DNA from: Dactylonectria macrodidyma
Lineage: Eukaryota; Ascomycota; Sordariomycetes; Hypocreales; Nectriaceae
Length of the DNA stretch: 64,000 bases
Direction: 5' to 3'
NCBI GenBank assembly: GCA_020744425.1
Contig: JAGMUV010000005.1
Location: 1,612,001 to 1,676,000 of the forward strand
Shown: positions 23,574 to 35,143 of the stretch, piece after piece
Numbering within the stretch: position 1 is the stretch's first letter
Layout of the letters: each line of letters begins with the position of its first letter
The notes under the pieces: model-generated
The model's input: the letters and a program-made list of their open reading frames with translations, nothing else
The model's database searches: none
Told to the model about the DNA's origin: nothing
Translations under genes and position numbers: made by a program

Positions 23574-25194
23574 CTAAAACACCGTCACTGCATTGACATG
23601 CCCGTTCTTGAGAACTTCAAAGACCATACCGGGGAACCCGTACAACGTAGTGGTCGAGTCGCCGTTTGCCTCTGCGCGACGCGCGCCGCTCTCCTCCCAG
23701 CCGCCAAGAAACTCACAGCTACTGCCTGGACTATCTCCCCAGCCGCGGTTGAGGACCATGCCACGCTGGCGAGGCTGGCTCTCGCTGCGAGGGAAGACGG
23801 AGGCCCACGCCTCGTTCATACGGTCTTCGATTTGGGCGAACTTGGTCTCAGAGTGGACAGGGCGCGAGCCGTCGCCCGAAGGGTCCAAGTATGCAATCTC
23901 CCAGCGGCAGCGGCGGTGGCGATTGAACTCGTATGATCCGGGGATGTTGCCGTGGAGGACGAGCTTGGTGGCGACGAGGCGGTCGGGGGAATGTGACTTG
24001 ATGCCGTTCTCGCCGCCGATCCCGGCGTTCTGATCGACACCTGGAGGTGGTTGCGAGGGAGGGACCCGAGTTGATACAAGAATGTCGAATCCTAAGTAAA
24101 AGTAGTTGTAGAAACACTCACCAGTCGTCGTGGCTCCGATTTGATCGTCGATGGCTTCCTCATCATCTGACGCATCGGATGCCGTGTTCATCGACGACTG
24201 ATCCGTGTCGGTAAGGTCCTCGGGACGTCCTAGGTCAGTGGCATTTGGGCGAGATCGCGAGTTGCTAGGAGCGCGCATTTTGTGGATAACCATCTTCTGA
24301 TCGTTCTTCCGGTAGATGGCGTTAGGGGGCCCCAATTCCATGAGCAACTCTTGGGGAGTAGTCTCGCCCAAGTTTACCCAGAAGAAATTGCTGGTCCACT
24401 TGCGGAAGAACTGGAGCTTGCCGGCACCGTGCATTCGAATCAGGGAAATCTCATCGGGATACACATCTTTGCCACGAGGTATCACAGTGTTGGACTTGAT
24501 GCTCGGGAGTGTCTCGTTCCACAGAGTTGGGCGAGCGCTAGCCCACGAGTCGCCGCTGAATACAGCCATCGACGTCGCGACCTGGCTCGTTGCTGAGGAG
24601 AAGATGGAAACGACGTCTTTGTCAGGGTCATATGCGCAGGCTGGAAGAGAGAAGTTGAAGGCTACGCCTGGGTAGGACAAGACGTAGATACCATTCTCTT
24701 GACCTGCCGAGGGAGGAATGAACTCGCCCCCATACGTTGGACCGAGAAGTCGATGGTAGATGTGTCGAAAGGTTGGTCCAAAGGTAGAATCTCCTGGCAC
24801 GGGAGACGCAGGCGCTGAGGCGTTGTTCGTGGGCTTAACTAGGTCGCGGTCTTTGAAGGTAATATGGTTCTTGGTGAAGTCCGTGACCTCGATGAGGCGC
24901 AGGCGCTGTTCCGGCCCGTCAAATCGTAAACGAACGCCGTTGGTGGGAAGTTCTATACCGACGGGCTCGGTGACTGGTCGGTCGGGGGAGTAAAGGAGCT
25001 CGAGCTTGGGGAAGCGGGCTGGTTCAGCTTTGATGCGGGTCAAGACGTCGTGGAGGGAGGCTCCGAGGACTAGAGAGCGCATAGACGAGTTAGACGGGTA
25101 TTCTTTCTTGACATGTTCAACGGAGAGGGGCCGGAATCCCACCGAGAAAGCCCAGCGCCCGGCCAGGGTACAGTTGCGCGCTGAAGAGTGACAT
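23574..25194 (-). CDS. PHAF1/UPF0183 (C16orf70-like) protein, 515 aa
   Basis: Exons 25,194-25,143 and 25,069-23,574. The 73-nt intron (GTGGGA, CTAAC branch, CTCTAG) joins MSLFSAQLYPGRALGF to LVLGASLHDVL, which matches the start of the family. Conserved blocks follow: RLRFDGPEQRLRLIEV, YPGVAFNFSL, a stretch near ELGPPNAIYRKNDQKM, ECFYNYFYLGFDIL, KLVLHGNIPGSYEFN and the C-terminal GFPGMVFEVLKNGHVNAVT. The human relative (PHAF1) binds phosphoinositides at phagophores and acts in autophagy; the fungal role is not known to me. A disordered acidic insert (TDTDQSSMNTASDASDDEE) separates the two halves. Confidence 0.88.
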
Positions 25195-26251
25195 GTTGAT
25201 AGCTAGGTAGATGCCAGCCGTCCCGGACTATCGCGGGTTGTCGCGGACCTGTCGATGGCGGGGTAGAGCTGCACCAGGCAGCGCCGGGTTACTTGCGATG
25301 CGTTTGCAGGGTCAGTGAGGTCGAAAACAGCGTGGGAAGATTTTACAATGTTGGAATACACGGCGAGACGATTCAGAGGGCTGGGCCAAACAACCTCTAC
25401 AATTTTACACACATGACGATGGCGGATGGCCGCTGAGGGAGAGCCATGTGATGCGCTGCTGGGACATGGGGCCGGGCGGGCAAGGTGAGCAAGGTGAGCG
25501 GATGTGCTCAAATCGGATCACGTGGTCTCATGATACACCATCCCCAACGTGTCGCGACTTGCTCGTGTAAGTTATCTCTGCCTTCTGCACTCCACGTACC
25601 TAAATTGTTTGCTTCTTCACCTCTACTTACGTCTCATCACTTCGTATCAATCAGGTCTCTTTCATTTCTCAGCTCTAACCTCAACCAATAACACAATTGC
25701 CGGCCTACATCTGAATGCGCAGGATCGCCTGACCAAAACGCTCGGTTTTCGCACAAATGCCTGCCATCACGGATGCTTGGATAAGTTGACGCCGAGAACC
25801 AAGAAGAATACGAAGATCTCGTGTGCAAGATGCTAAGGACATGCATGTTTGGTGACTCCTGTTGGAGCTCTGACCCGAGCACATAACCAGATCGACCCAG
25901 AGACCTAACTATCAACAACGGAATCTGACTATCCAAACACCTGCCTATCCAAACACTCCCAACACTTTGCAGATCATATGTCAATCCACTCCAAAAAGGA
26001 TAATTCATTCAAACGGAACACCTTGTCCGTCATCTATCAATCCACTAAAGATGAGAGCCTTTTGCCCCAGCTGTTGCCGTTAGCCGAGCGATTTGCACCC
26101 CGAAACGCTAGCCTGTTTAGTTCTAGCTTGATCGAACAGGTTCACTCAAAGTCATCCAATCATTAAGCTCCTGCAGCTGCTCCTTCGATATAAAAGACCC
26201 TGGCTTGGCGTTTTGGGATAGCTGAGAAACTCATCAAAATACTATGAAATT
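25195..26251. other. Intergenic region
   Basis: Upstream DNA of the PHAF1-like gene on one side and of the frameshifted gene on the other. Short frames only; none resembles a protein family. Confidence 0.45.
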
Positions 26252-27405
26252 ATGTCGTTTACTACTATGTCGATGAATCCAGAGGGTGCTCAGAATCCTA
26301 ATCGTGATGCTCCTGCCCAGCTGAGGCATCAATATCAGCCACATCTATACTTGAATGATCTGGCGGTAACAAGGCCAGAACAAGCAGATCCAGAGGAAAG
26401 TCGACTTCATCACTGCTCAATGCCGACACTTCGAACAGATCCTCTCTCAACACCTCGAGAGCCGATCACCATCCCAGCAACTAGCTCAAAACTCGGATCA
26501 CCGCTTCTACGGGCCTTTCCACCTGAGCTCGAAGAGAGAGATATGCTTTACCACGGGAGATATTCTTGAGATTTCTAGATGACCTCAATCGCGCTTCGGT
26601 AGCTAGTCCGCCCGTTCAGATTTTAGGGTTAGCCGGCGGGATCGTTTCTATGATTCCGCTGCACACAGCTCAAATCGTCGGTAGCTCAGTTAATGCGCCC
26701 TCGAGTCTGACGACGTTCGCTATGAGCAAATCCCGAAGCGAACTTTGCATTCGCAAGGCCAATCAAGAGTTGTTTAAGTGCAGAGGGCTCAAGGTCGAAC
26801 TCGCTAAGTTAGACGTGGTAGCCCGATTGGCTCAGATGCCCATCTTCAATAATGATGGCAAGATCGATAAGAAAGCTTTAGTCCTGGGACCGTTGGAGGA
26901 AGCTGTGCAACAAGTCTCACTGAGCTCACAGCAGCGTAGGCTCCAGGCCCTCGAGCTGTGGATCGCGCCTCTGGAACTCACTCCTTTCCCTGACTTGCAT
27001 GTTCCCGACAATGTTATTAGTAAAATGCATGCCGCGACCAGCGAATCACAGCGAAAGAAGGAGAAGAAGATGGTGAAAGACCGAGCTAAGGCGCATAAGG
27101 ATTGGGTAAAAGACTCAAGAGAAACTCAACAGGACTACGAGAAGGAAATGAAAAAAATTGAAAAGGAAACGCTTAAGGCACAGAGGAAACATGCGAAAGA
27201 CGAACGAGAATTGGACAAGGAACTGAAGAAGCTCGAAAAGGAGAGGCAGAAATGCGAGAAAGAATATAGGAAGGACATGGGCAAGGTTGAAAAAGACCGG
27301 CGAAAAGATGACGAGGAAGAGAAAGGCGTGAGAAAGGTGCTGTGGATGCTGATCAGGCCGCTAGATGACGTTTCTGTTGAAAACATGCTGACCAACCGAA
27401 CTTGA
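26252..27405 (+). pseudogene. Lys-rich fungal protein of unknown function, broken by a frameshift
   Basis: ATG 26,252 opens a frame that reads to PPELEERDM and then hits a stop at 26,567-26,569. The next frame, open to 27,405, carries ALPREIFLRFLDDLNRASVA, GLAGGIVSMIPLHTAQIVG and ELCIRKANQELF. I recall these as consecutive in a family of about 300-residue ascomycete proteins (PPxLE, then about ten residues, then FLDDLNRA). The frames meet near 26,540-26,545, and one missing base would explain the break. The second half ends in a long Lys/Glu coiled coil (residues such as EKEMKKIEKETLKAQRKH) and RKVLWMLIRPLDD. It could be a true pseudogene, an assembly error, or a shorter protein with another start. 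No function is known. Confidence 0.65.
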
Positions 27406-28547
27406 TGAGCTTGGTTTTGTTGCCAGTCAGTCACTGCCGTACAAACAGTAGGTACCATCTTAATGAGATATGTTGAGTCCTTATCGATAAGCCATCCATC
27501 CCAAGGGGTAAGGCCGGGTCAGCAAGCTTTGTGGCACCACCTACGCGTATCATCAACACACATTGTGCAAGTGCCAGCGAGAGGAGTCCCCATCGACGCA
27601 GAACACCATGAAATAGATTCACATTGGCGTGAATGTGCCACTCTGGACACGGGCACTAAGACACGGTCGTATCGTGCTGTCAAGTTGGAGTATTTTCAGG
27701 TGTCGATGTCGGAGCGCCAAATCAAGCCAATAATGGTGTAGTCTTATCTCCTTTGCTGAGATGGGCTCACCGTGGTGACGTAAGGTGGTTCACCTTCACC
27801 GAACGCCCACCGAGCCGATGCATAGGTACCTAGCATGTGAATTTGGGAGATGACTGCTGACGGTCAGTCTCACGACATCTTCTGACGCAAGTCCTTATCT
27901 AGGTCCCTGATATGCGCTCACTCAATCTGGTGAAATGAGTTCTTTGATAGTTACGTGCTCATGAAGAGAGCAGAGACTACAATTGCGATGCAGCACTGCC
28001 GTCTTCCCATTTCTAACCGTCGAACGAATCAGGGCGAGCAACAATGAGCCTCGGCTCCAATTGTAGCTTGTCCTTCCTGGGGAGAGCTTTCGGCACCCTG
28101 GGCGGGCTGTCAGACTAAACAAACTCCAGTGGGGATTTCTTAGCTCTGCCAACGCCTAAGATCCAGTGGATGGGCGCCCTAGCCGGTCAGAGTTAGAAGG
28201 ATTCCCACGCCGCGCGACCCCTGAAAGTCTTAAGGTCCGGCCCCTCGCCAGCAGCTGATAGCTCCAGATGGAACCATCTTCCCCATCCCATCTCCACTTC
28301 ACTCCTCCAAAGTTCCAAAGCCCTTTGCGCGTGTGAGAAACATCTCCAGCTACGTTCCAAGCTCTTCTAGTTCTGTGTCGTGTCCAAACCTTCATCTAGT
28401 ATCTGCACATCGCCTGTTGTCATACCCATATTTTTCCTGGAATTGTGGCGGCCCTCTGTCGTTTGATAGGCTCCTGGTGTCGAATGACTGCGTTGCTGCT
28501 CTCGGTCCACAACTCCTGAAGCTCATCAAACCACCGAAGTCGCTGCC
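27406..28547. promoter_or_regulatory. Intergenic region and amidase promoter
   Basis: No exon recognised. The palindrome TAGGTACCTA is at 27,823-27,832. The 150 bases before the amidase ATG are typical leader sequence. Confidence 0.45.
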
Positions 28548-30586
28548 ATGGCTCCTCCAAGTGCTTTCGCTGACTATCCCGAACCCATTGAGGCCCCCGA
28601 AATCAAGTACAGCCCAAAGGTTGAAAACAACCCCGTCTTTCGAGGCATTCCCCTTGTCATTGGTGCCAGCATGTGAGTAGCGTCGCCCTTCAAGCCGACA
28701 TTGACGCAACGACTAATCCCTAATCAAGCATTTCAAAAGTTGGCTTCCTTCAGCAACACTTTTGGGACAATGCTGGGTTCGGTACTCTCAAGGACATTCC
28801 GGCCCTTGAAGATGTGCCCTACAGATTTCATGTATGATCATGTCCTACCCTTCCGGATCCTTTACTTGGGCTGCATGAAAGCTTACGTTGACACTTGATA
28901 GCCTGTCGTGACGCCTCTCGGAGCCACCTCACCAATGCTTGAACCCGACCCAAAACTACTCCTGGCAAGACACGCCAAGTCAGAGACGCCCTACTACACT
29001 GCTAATGACTACTATGAAATGTACAAGTCAGGCAAGATTACCCCATTGCAGGTTGCTGAGGCTCTGTTGCCGCTCATCACACGCAATGGTCCTCCCACAG
29101 GTACCTATCAGAGTGGCTGGGTCGACTCCCACGGCAAGGATCACCTTGCGCTCGAGGCTGCCAAGGCATCCACTGAGCGTTGGGCGGCTGGGAAGCCATT
29201 GGGCATACTCGATGGAGTGCCGATTGGTGTCAAGGATGACACTTCAGTCAAGGGTTATAGAAATCACAATGGGATGAAGTACAACGCATCGATTCCCTAC
29301 TTTAAGATACAGGAGGAGTCGGTATGGCCAGTCAAGAAGCTTCAAGAAGCTGGCGCCATCGTCATTGGAAGAAATGCTATGCATGAGCTTGGTTCAGGTA
29401 TGTTTTCGTGCTATGTTCGCTTGGTAGAAACTTTGGCTGGATAACTAACTTGTGGCTGTTATAGACACCAGTGGTTGCAATGCATGCCATCCCTCCTTCT
29501 ATTGACCTACACCATGCTAATCGGTGACAGGCTGCCCAAGGCACTCCCACCAACTTCCACAACAAATCGTACTACCCTGGCGGTTCCTCATCTGGGGCCG
29601 GCTCGTCCCTCTCTGTTGGAGTTGTTCCCATCTGCGTCGGCAGTGACGCAGGCGGTAGCGCCCGAGTCCCAGCCTCATTCAATGGTGTGTATGGACTCAA
29701 GACAAGCCACCACCGCACAATGTTCATGAGCAATACCATGTGCGTGACGACGCCCTTGGCCGCATCAGTCTCCGACTTGACTATTGCCTACCGCGTCATG
29801 TCTCAACCCAATCCCGAATGCCCCGTTCAGGGACGCTTTGCGCTGTCGAAGCCACTTGAGCCGACGGTCAAGAAGGTTATCGGCATCTATCGTGACTGGT
29901 GGGACCAGTCCGACTCGCGCGTTAGTGAGGCTTGTGAGAAGGCTGTTGACTATTTTGCCAACAAATGCGGTTACGACATTGTTGACATTTCCATACCCTA
30001 TATTGCAGAGGCGCAGCTCGCGCATAGCGCCATATGCGTCACCGAGATGGCTGAAGCCGCAAGACGCCGAGCCCCTGACTGGCTGTCTCTTGTTGGCGCC
30101 GCGAACAAGGTCGTTCTGACAGTTGGGGCCAAGACGACCGCCGCCGACTTCATCCAGTACAACGCTCTTCGCGAGCTGATCATGCGCCACCTAGCATTTC
30201 TCTTCCAGAAGTACCCTGGCTTGCTGATCATGACGCCCACGACGCCCATGGCTGGTTGGCCAATTGTGCCTGGGGACGAAAAGTACGGCATGAGTGACAC
30301 TAATAAAACTATCCGAAACATGCTCTACGTCTTTCTGGCGAACATGACGGGCACTCCTGCGTTATCCGCACCGGTCGGGTACATCGACCCAGAGCAGGGC
30401 GAGGGCAAGGTGCCAGTGGGCTTGATGGCTACGGGCGAATGGGGAAGCGAGGAGCAGCTGCTGGGCTGGGCACGCGAGGCTGAAGAGTATCTACATGGGG
30501 GGCTTGAGGGCGGACGACGTCGACCTAGCGATTGGCTGGATGTGATAGGGCTGGTGCAGAAGAAGGAGAGTACTGCTGAGGCCTAA
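28548..30586 (+). CDS. Amidase signature family hydrolase, 598 aa
   Basis: Exons 28,548-28,672, 28,729-28,831, 28,902-29,397, 29,465-29,481 and 29,531-30,586. The fourth exon is only 17 nt; with its neighbours it rebuilds GSDTSGCNAAQGTPTNFHN, the expected conserved block. The last intron has GCATGC as donor, a GC-AG type. The catalytic Ser-cisSer-Lys triad is visible: Lys187 in GVPIGVKDD, Ser266 in GGSSSGAG and Ser290 in GSDAGGSARVPASF. C-terminal PTTPMAGWPIVPG and TGTPALSAPVG also fit. It hydrolyses an amide bond, but the substrate cannot be told. There is no signal peptide, and the N-terminal 76 residues precede the core domain. It is convergent with the DUF7721-like gene. Confidence 0.9.
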
Positions 30587-30775
30587 GAAACTTGAGGGAG
30601 TGAAATTTGGTTCGTAGCTAAACCCCAATTTGTGTACAGCGATAGCTTCTTGGTGTTTTCGAATTTCTTGGCTGAATTTCCTTTGCACCTGCATACTACA
30701 CCTAACTCACTGGTGGGATGCAGTCGTTACGATCATTCTTTGGGCCCTCATTCATAAGGAAATGTGTGTCAGCAT

Positions 30776-31818
30776 CTACTTCATAAACTTGGAGGCAAGC
30801 CCTACAAGGCCACCCTGCTGCTCGCCCTGGCTCTTGAGGTACATTTTCATGGCGACCTCTGTAGCCTTCTGGACGACGGCATCCTTGCTGGTACCGGAAG
30901 AGACCTTGTCCTTGGAGGACTTGTCGTCGAAGAGCTGCATCGATTGTTAGCCGGCCAGTCATTGTTCAGCACGTGGTCTGGTTTGACATATCAGACAGGG
31001 CGTGTAAGAAGAGAGACTAGCCTTGCTTGCTTCCGACATGGCGAGACCAAGATAAGCGCTCTGGCTGTTGTTGCTGGTGGCTTCTCCCTTGTTGAAGAGC
31101 TTCAGGGCTTGTAGGGCGGCGGCGGTTCCGAGGCTGTTCTCATCGGCGTCGTCATCGTCGTCGTCATATGTCTTCTTGTGCTTGTTGACAGCATCTAACC
31201 CACCATTAGCACCACGTCAGGACATGCAATAGCATAACTATCGTCTCAGTTGGGCGTGCAAGAGAGACTAACCCTCCTCGTCGAGGTCATCATGGGCGAC
31301 CTTCTTCTGGCTGACGGATTGCAAGATGCTGCCAAAGTAGTCCTTGTCGCCAGAGGAGCCCGCGTTTTTACTGGCCTCCTCCTTGGCGTCGTCGTAGTCG
31401 AGGCTGCCGAAGAAGCTGGCGATGCCGCCGGCGGGCTCTAAATCGTGTTAGGAAGTGTTCTGTCTGCTTCGGAGTCGATCAGATAGAATGAGGGCGGACA
31501 GACTGTTTGAGCCAGGGGCGGGGTACTGTTGCTCCTCTGAGGAGAAATGTGTTAACTGAGGGGATCATAACGAGGTTTGCGTAATAATTTGACCACGAGG
31601 GTTAAAACAGGAGCGTTTGAAGTTGTGTTGCGACAAGTTCATATCGCGATCTCAAATAGCAAAGCATGACGCTGGTCATGTTGAGGCAATCATGGCGGGG
31701 TAATTATTGAGGCCGGGAGCTTGACGGATGATCGAGATGAGGCTGGGGCTCGACGCTTACCCTTGCGGTCCTTGTCGTCGTCGAGGAGATCCTTGGCGCG
31801 GTTGATGAACGAGTCCAT
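30776..31818 (-). CDS. Small DUF7721-like (beta-flanking type) protein, 195 aa
   Basis: Five exons on the minus strand: 31,818-31,761, 31,536-31,504, 31,437-31,273, 31,194-31,022 and 30,934-30,776. Protein start MDSFINRAKDLLDDDKDRK, then GGIASFFGSLDYDDAKEEA, an acidic run YDDDDDDADE, AAALQALKLFNKGE and SAYLGLAMSEASKLFDDKSS, ending GGLVGLASKFMK. This layout matches small fungal proteins annotated as DUF7721 or beta-flanking protein, whose role is unknown. The last intron starts GCTAGT; the phase and the conserved EASKLFD junction require this GC-AG splice. The second exon (33 nt) with donor GTCTGT is the least certain part. Confidence 0.75.
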
Positions 31819-33449
31819 TTTGGCGGGATTTCAGAAGAATAAATTGAGAGATGTAGTTGTGAAGTTGATGGCGGTTGCTATCGTAGAGAAGGCTTCGTGT
31901 AGGAAGCTTCAGGTGAAGGTGGGGGGAAGTGCCACTAATAAAGGGAGCTGCTGCTGGCTGTTGCCTCACTTAACATCACACAGGGGGGTCAGACGAGAGG
32001 TGCGACGACGCATAACAACATGATGCACCTTCAGTACTGGTAACCATCGGTAGGCATGGATATGCTACGGGGATGTGAGCGTAGCCTGTGGTAGCGTGCG
32101 CCAATGGAGGGGAGATGCGCTGTGACGTGGATCGACAAAAGGTGCCAAGCTCCCCCTCATCAACGAGGCATGACATGGCCCTGGGGTGCCGGTGGCTTGC
32201 AGGTGTCTTCTATATCGATACGTATGTTCGTACATTGTCATAACATTAGTACATGTCTAGATAGCTCTAATGCTGCGGAGGCCGGCCGCGTCACGGACAT
32301 CATGAACCGACGTCTCCGGTGTGGTCATGCCGGACCATCATGCTTCCTCATCAACGCACTGTGTAGAGCAAGTAAGTTACTTGCTGCCTCTGTCATCAGC
32401 AGAATACCTTGGGTGCCTCCTATCTAAGAGATAATTTCTGGTTCAAACAATCTCAGCTGACAGCGGCCGACACATGGCCCAATTCATTCCCACGATGCGG
32501 GGGCCCTCTACAGCAATAGTTGCTAGGCCGGCTCAGGCGGCGGGCCTGCTCTCCACCCCTCAAGACTAATGTTACCTGAACAGCTGAAACCGGTCCAGCT
32601 GGATGTTCCCCGACAACTCATTCTTTGTATCAGTTGTGCTTTAGCCTGATTGATTGGGGCGGAAAACAGCTGCTGTAGTAAAATGCATGGCAGGGTGGCA
32701 GTGCTTTGTCCCATCCAGCTTGCATCACGGATAACCATGGCCATATGCTGCTGCTGTTGTACGAATATGCGTGACCTCAACCTTACAGGTACCAAGCCCG
32801 AACTGTGATATTACAGCCGAGAAACGAATGCCTAGGTTAAGCTGAACTCGCACAGCGCCGTCGCCCCCTCATTCCAATTCGCGGAACCTATCCCGAGGTC
32901 CCCAACAGAAGCCCTCCACTAATCTATCTAAGCTACCACCACCAGCCACTACGAATATAGAATCAGAGCAGTGGGCTTCTTTTCCCCTTAATCTCTGCCC
33001 CTTTCTCCCTTCTTCGTCCTACTAATCTTCCTCGAGTTCTTATATATTAACAGTACTCGCTGCGAATTAAGTATCACGCCTTCACATACGCAACAAAGCC
33101 CCCGACTGTACCAACTCATGTCAATTCGCGTGCGCTGGTGCATTCTAGAGACCGCGCTTTTATCTGTTCTCGTGTTTCCCCCAGGTATCATTGTACAGTC
33201 GCAGATTAAAACAAGAAATAACACCAAAAGACAAAAAGAAAAATAGGAAACAGACTTCTCACATAAGTCGTGAACCATTGTCGTACAGCTGTTGCCTTCA
33301 TATGCTTCTGGAAATTCAACCCAACAACGCCATATCCGAAGGAAGCCAGCACCATTATCTTAAGTCGGATTGATTCGACCATTTCCTTTCCTGCGTTGTT
33401 CAATTCGTGGTTAGATTTCGCCTTACACCATCCAGGGAGGTGCATCGGT
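31819..33449. other. Intergenic region between two minus-strand genes
   Basis: 1.6 kb holding the promoter of the DUF7721-like gene and the 3' end of wc-2. A pyrimidine-rich stretch lies at about 32,970-33,050 on the plus strand. No exon recognised. Confidence 0.45.
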
Positions 33450-35049
33450 TCAACTCATAGCTAGATCAATGGCAGGGGTTGGTTGGGCGGTTGAGCTGTT
33501 CCTCTTCTTTTCCTTCTTCGCCCATCGTAAACCACATGCGTTGCAAAGAGTCTTGGGCCCGCTGGGACCTTTTCTCCATTCTGGCGAGTCGAGTGTTCCT
33601 ATTCACGGTGAGCCCTAATATGCCCAAACCGGACGAAAACTCTGGGAGAACCTACCACAATCGGTGCACACGTACTCCTCGGACGTCTTGAGTTTCTTCT
33701 TCTTCTCGCCCGTTCTTGGATCTCGGTCCATTGGAATTGCGATGCCTGCGTCTCCCTTGATGAGTGTTGGGCTCGCATTCCCGGTCGTGATACCCCGGCT
33801 CCGCTCTCCTTCGATGTACCGAAGCCCCGTGAGCATCTCGATCGTGTCGGTATGTGAAGCACCCTCATAGCGCGCCATCTTGTCTCGGAGAGAATCTGGG
33901 CGGTTACCGGCTGCTGCACCTTCCAGGTTTTCTCGCGTGAGAGCAATGTTGAGAGCATTGCGGTTTGCCTCCGATAGCTGATCTTTGCCGTCGTTGCGGT
34001 GAAATGCGCCAGAGGAGCCTTCCGTGTTTTCCGATGGAGTTACGTCGGACCTAACGTCTTGGCTCAGCGTCCACTGCTTCTGCGCCTCACTGGTCTCGGC
34101 TTCCTCTTCTTGACGGAGCTCCGCGATGCGTCGCTTCAGTCGTTCGTTCTCTATCTTGTGCTCCAGGAATGAGTCGAGAAGGCCGGCATTCTTGGTCGGG
34201 TATGGGCGTGCCATCATAAAGACGGCCTGGCAAAATGGGGACTGATTGTTTGGGTTGGGGGCGAACTTGGCGGCCGCAATGTGCGCGTGGCCGACAGTCT
34301 CGAAAATGGCGTAGTCGCCGTCCTTCTTCTTGAAGCGATAAAACATTCGTAGTGGATTGCCCGAGGCAATCGACTCATTGAGTTCGGAAACAAAGACGCC
34401 CTGGTCGTCTGGGTGGATGAGGTCCTTGAGGAAGATGTCCTGAAGCTCGTCGTTGGCGTAACCCGTGACACTCGTAATGCTTGGAGAGGTGTATTTGATG
34501 CGACCCTCGGCGTTGAGGATCTGCAAGAAGTCCTTGATTTCCTCCACCACCTTTGCCGGCCAGTTCCTTCGTTTGGTGAACTCGGTCAGAGTGTTGCCGG
34601 CAATGATGTTCATGGGACCGAACGAGCCGGGTGGGACGGGTCCAGCGCCGGGGACATTGTTGGCGGCAGTATTGAACTGATTCTCGGCGCGGGCAATGGA
34701 CTCTTCGGTCGCAACGGCAGGATCGGGGCCACCAAAGTCGGGGGTGAGGCTCTGGTCGTCGGTGGTGTCGATGGTCATGGGCACGTCGACGTCGGCCATG
34801 GGGTTGAACATGGTCTGGTCCAAGAGGACCATGAACTCGGAATTATCCTGCCTGTCGGCACCCATCTGTGTCGAGTTAGCGGTCGCAGCTGGTGAGCGGC
34901 CATGGCAGCCAAGAGAGGGTGGTGAGAGGGTGAGAGACCTGGCCAGGCGTCATGTCGGGGAGCGAACCAACGTCGAGATGGTGGTTGGCGAAGCTAAATA
35001 ACGGGTTGGTAGGAGGGGGAGGGGGAGGTCGAGGTGGTCCGTGGGACAT
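33450..35049 (-). CDS. wc-2: White Collar-2 type PAS/GATA zinc-finger photoreceptor partner, 489 aa
   Basis: Exons 35,049-34,939, 34,865-33,656 and 33,598-33,450. The start MSHGPPRPP is followed by a Pro run. A PAS domain covers about residues 140-260 ([35 protein letters not shown]). Then [20 protein letters not shown] and a coiled [14 protein letters not shown]. The last splice restores a GATA finger with Cys437, Cys440, Cys459 and Cys462 (C-X2-C-X18-C-X2-C), as in WC-2. In Neurospora WC-2 pairs with WC-1 in the nucleus to drive light-induced and clock genes. It is somewhat shorter than the Neurospora protein and lacks the Gly/Met-rich N-terminal repeats. It is divergent from rad50. Confidence 0.96.
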
Positions 35050-35070
35050 GGTTGATGTAGCGCATTCATG

Positions 35071-35143
35071 TGGCAGTGATAATGGCAGTGGTAATGGTAG
35101 TGGCAGTGGCTGTAGTAGTGGCTGCAATAGTGGCTGTAGCAGG
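35071..35143. repeat. Trinucleotide-based repeat upstream of wc-2
   Basis: An imperfect run of TGGCAG, TGGTAA, TGGTAG and TGGCTG units (plus strand), 22-94 bp before the wc-2 ATG. It would lie in the wc-2 leader. Confidence 0.75.

Noticed and set aside
24080..24125. GTGAGT...TTAG inside the PHAF1-like gene, looking like a 30-nt intron
   Set aside because: It is far too short, and the 30 bases encode ECFYNYFYLG, a block conserved in the family, so it is coding.
26670..26700. GGTAGCTCAGT, which resembles the D-arm of a tRNA
   Set aside because: It lies inside the coding sequence of the frameshifted gene and no acceptor stem or T-arm can be matched.
33185..33450. Short frames between wc-2 and the DUF7721-like gene
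   Set aside because: A/T-rich 3' flank; no splice partners or family features.
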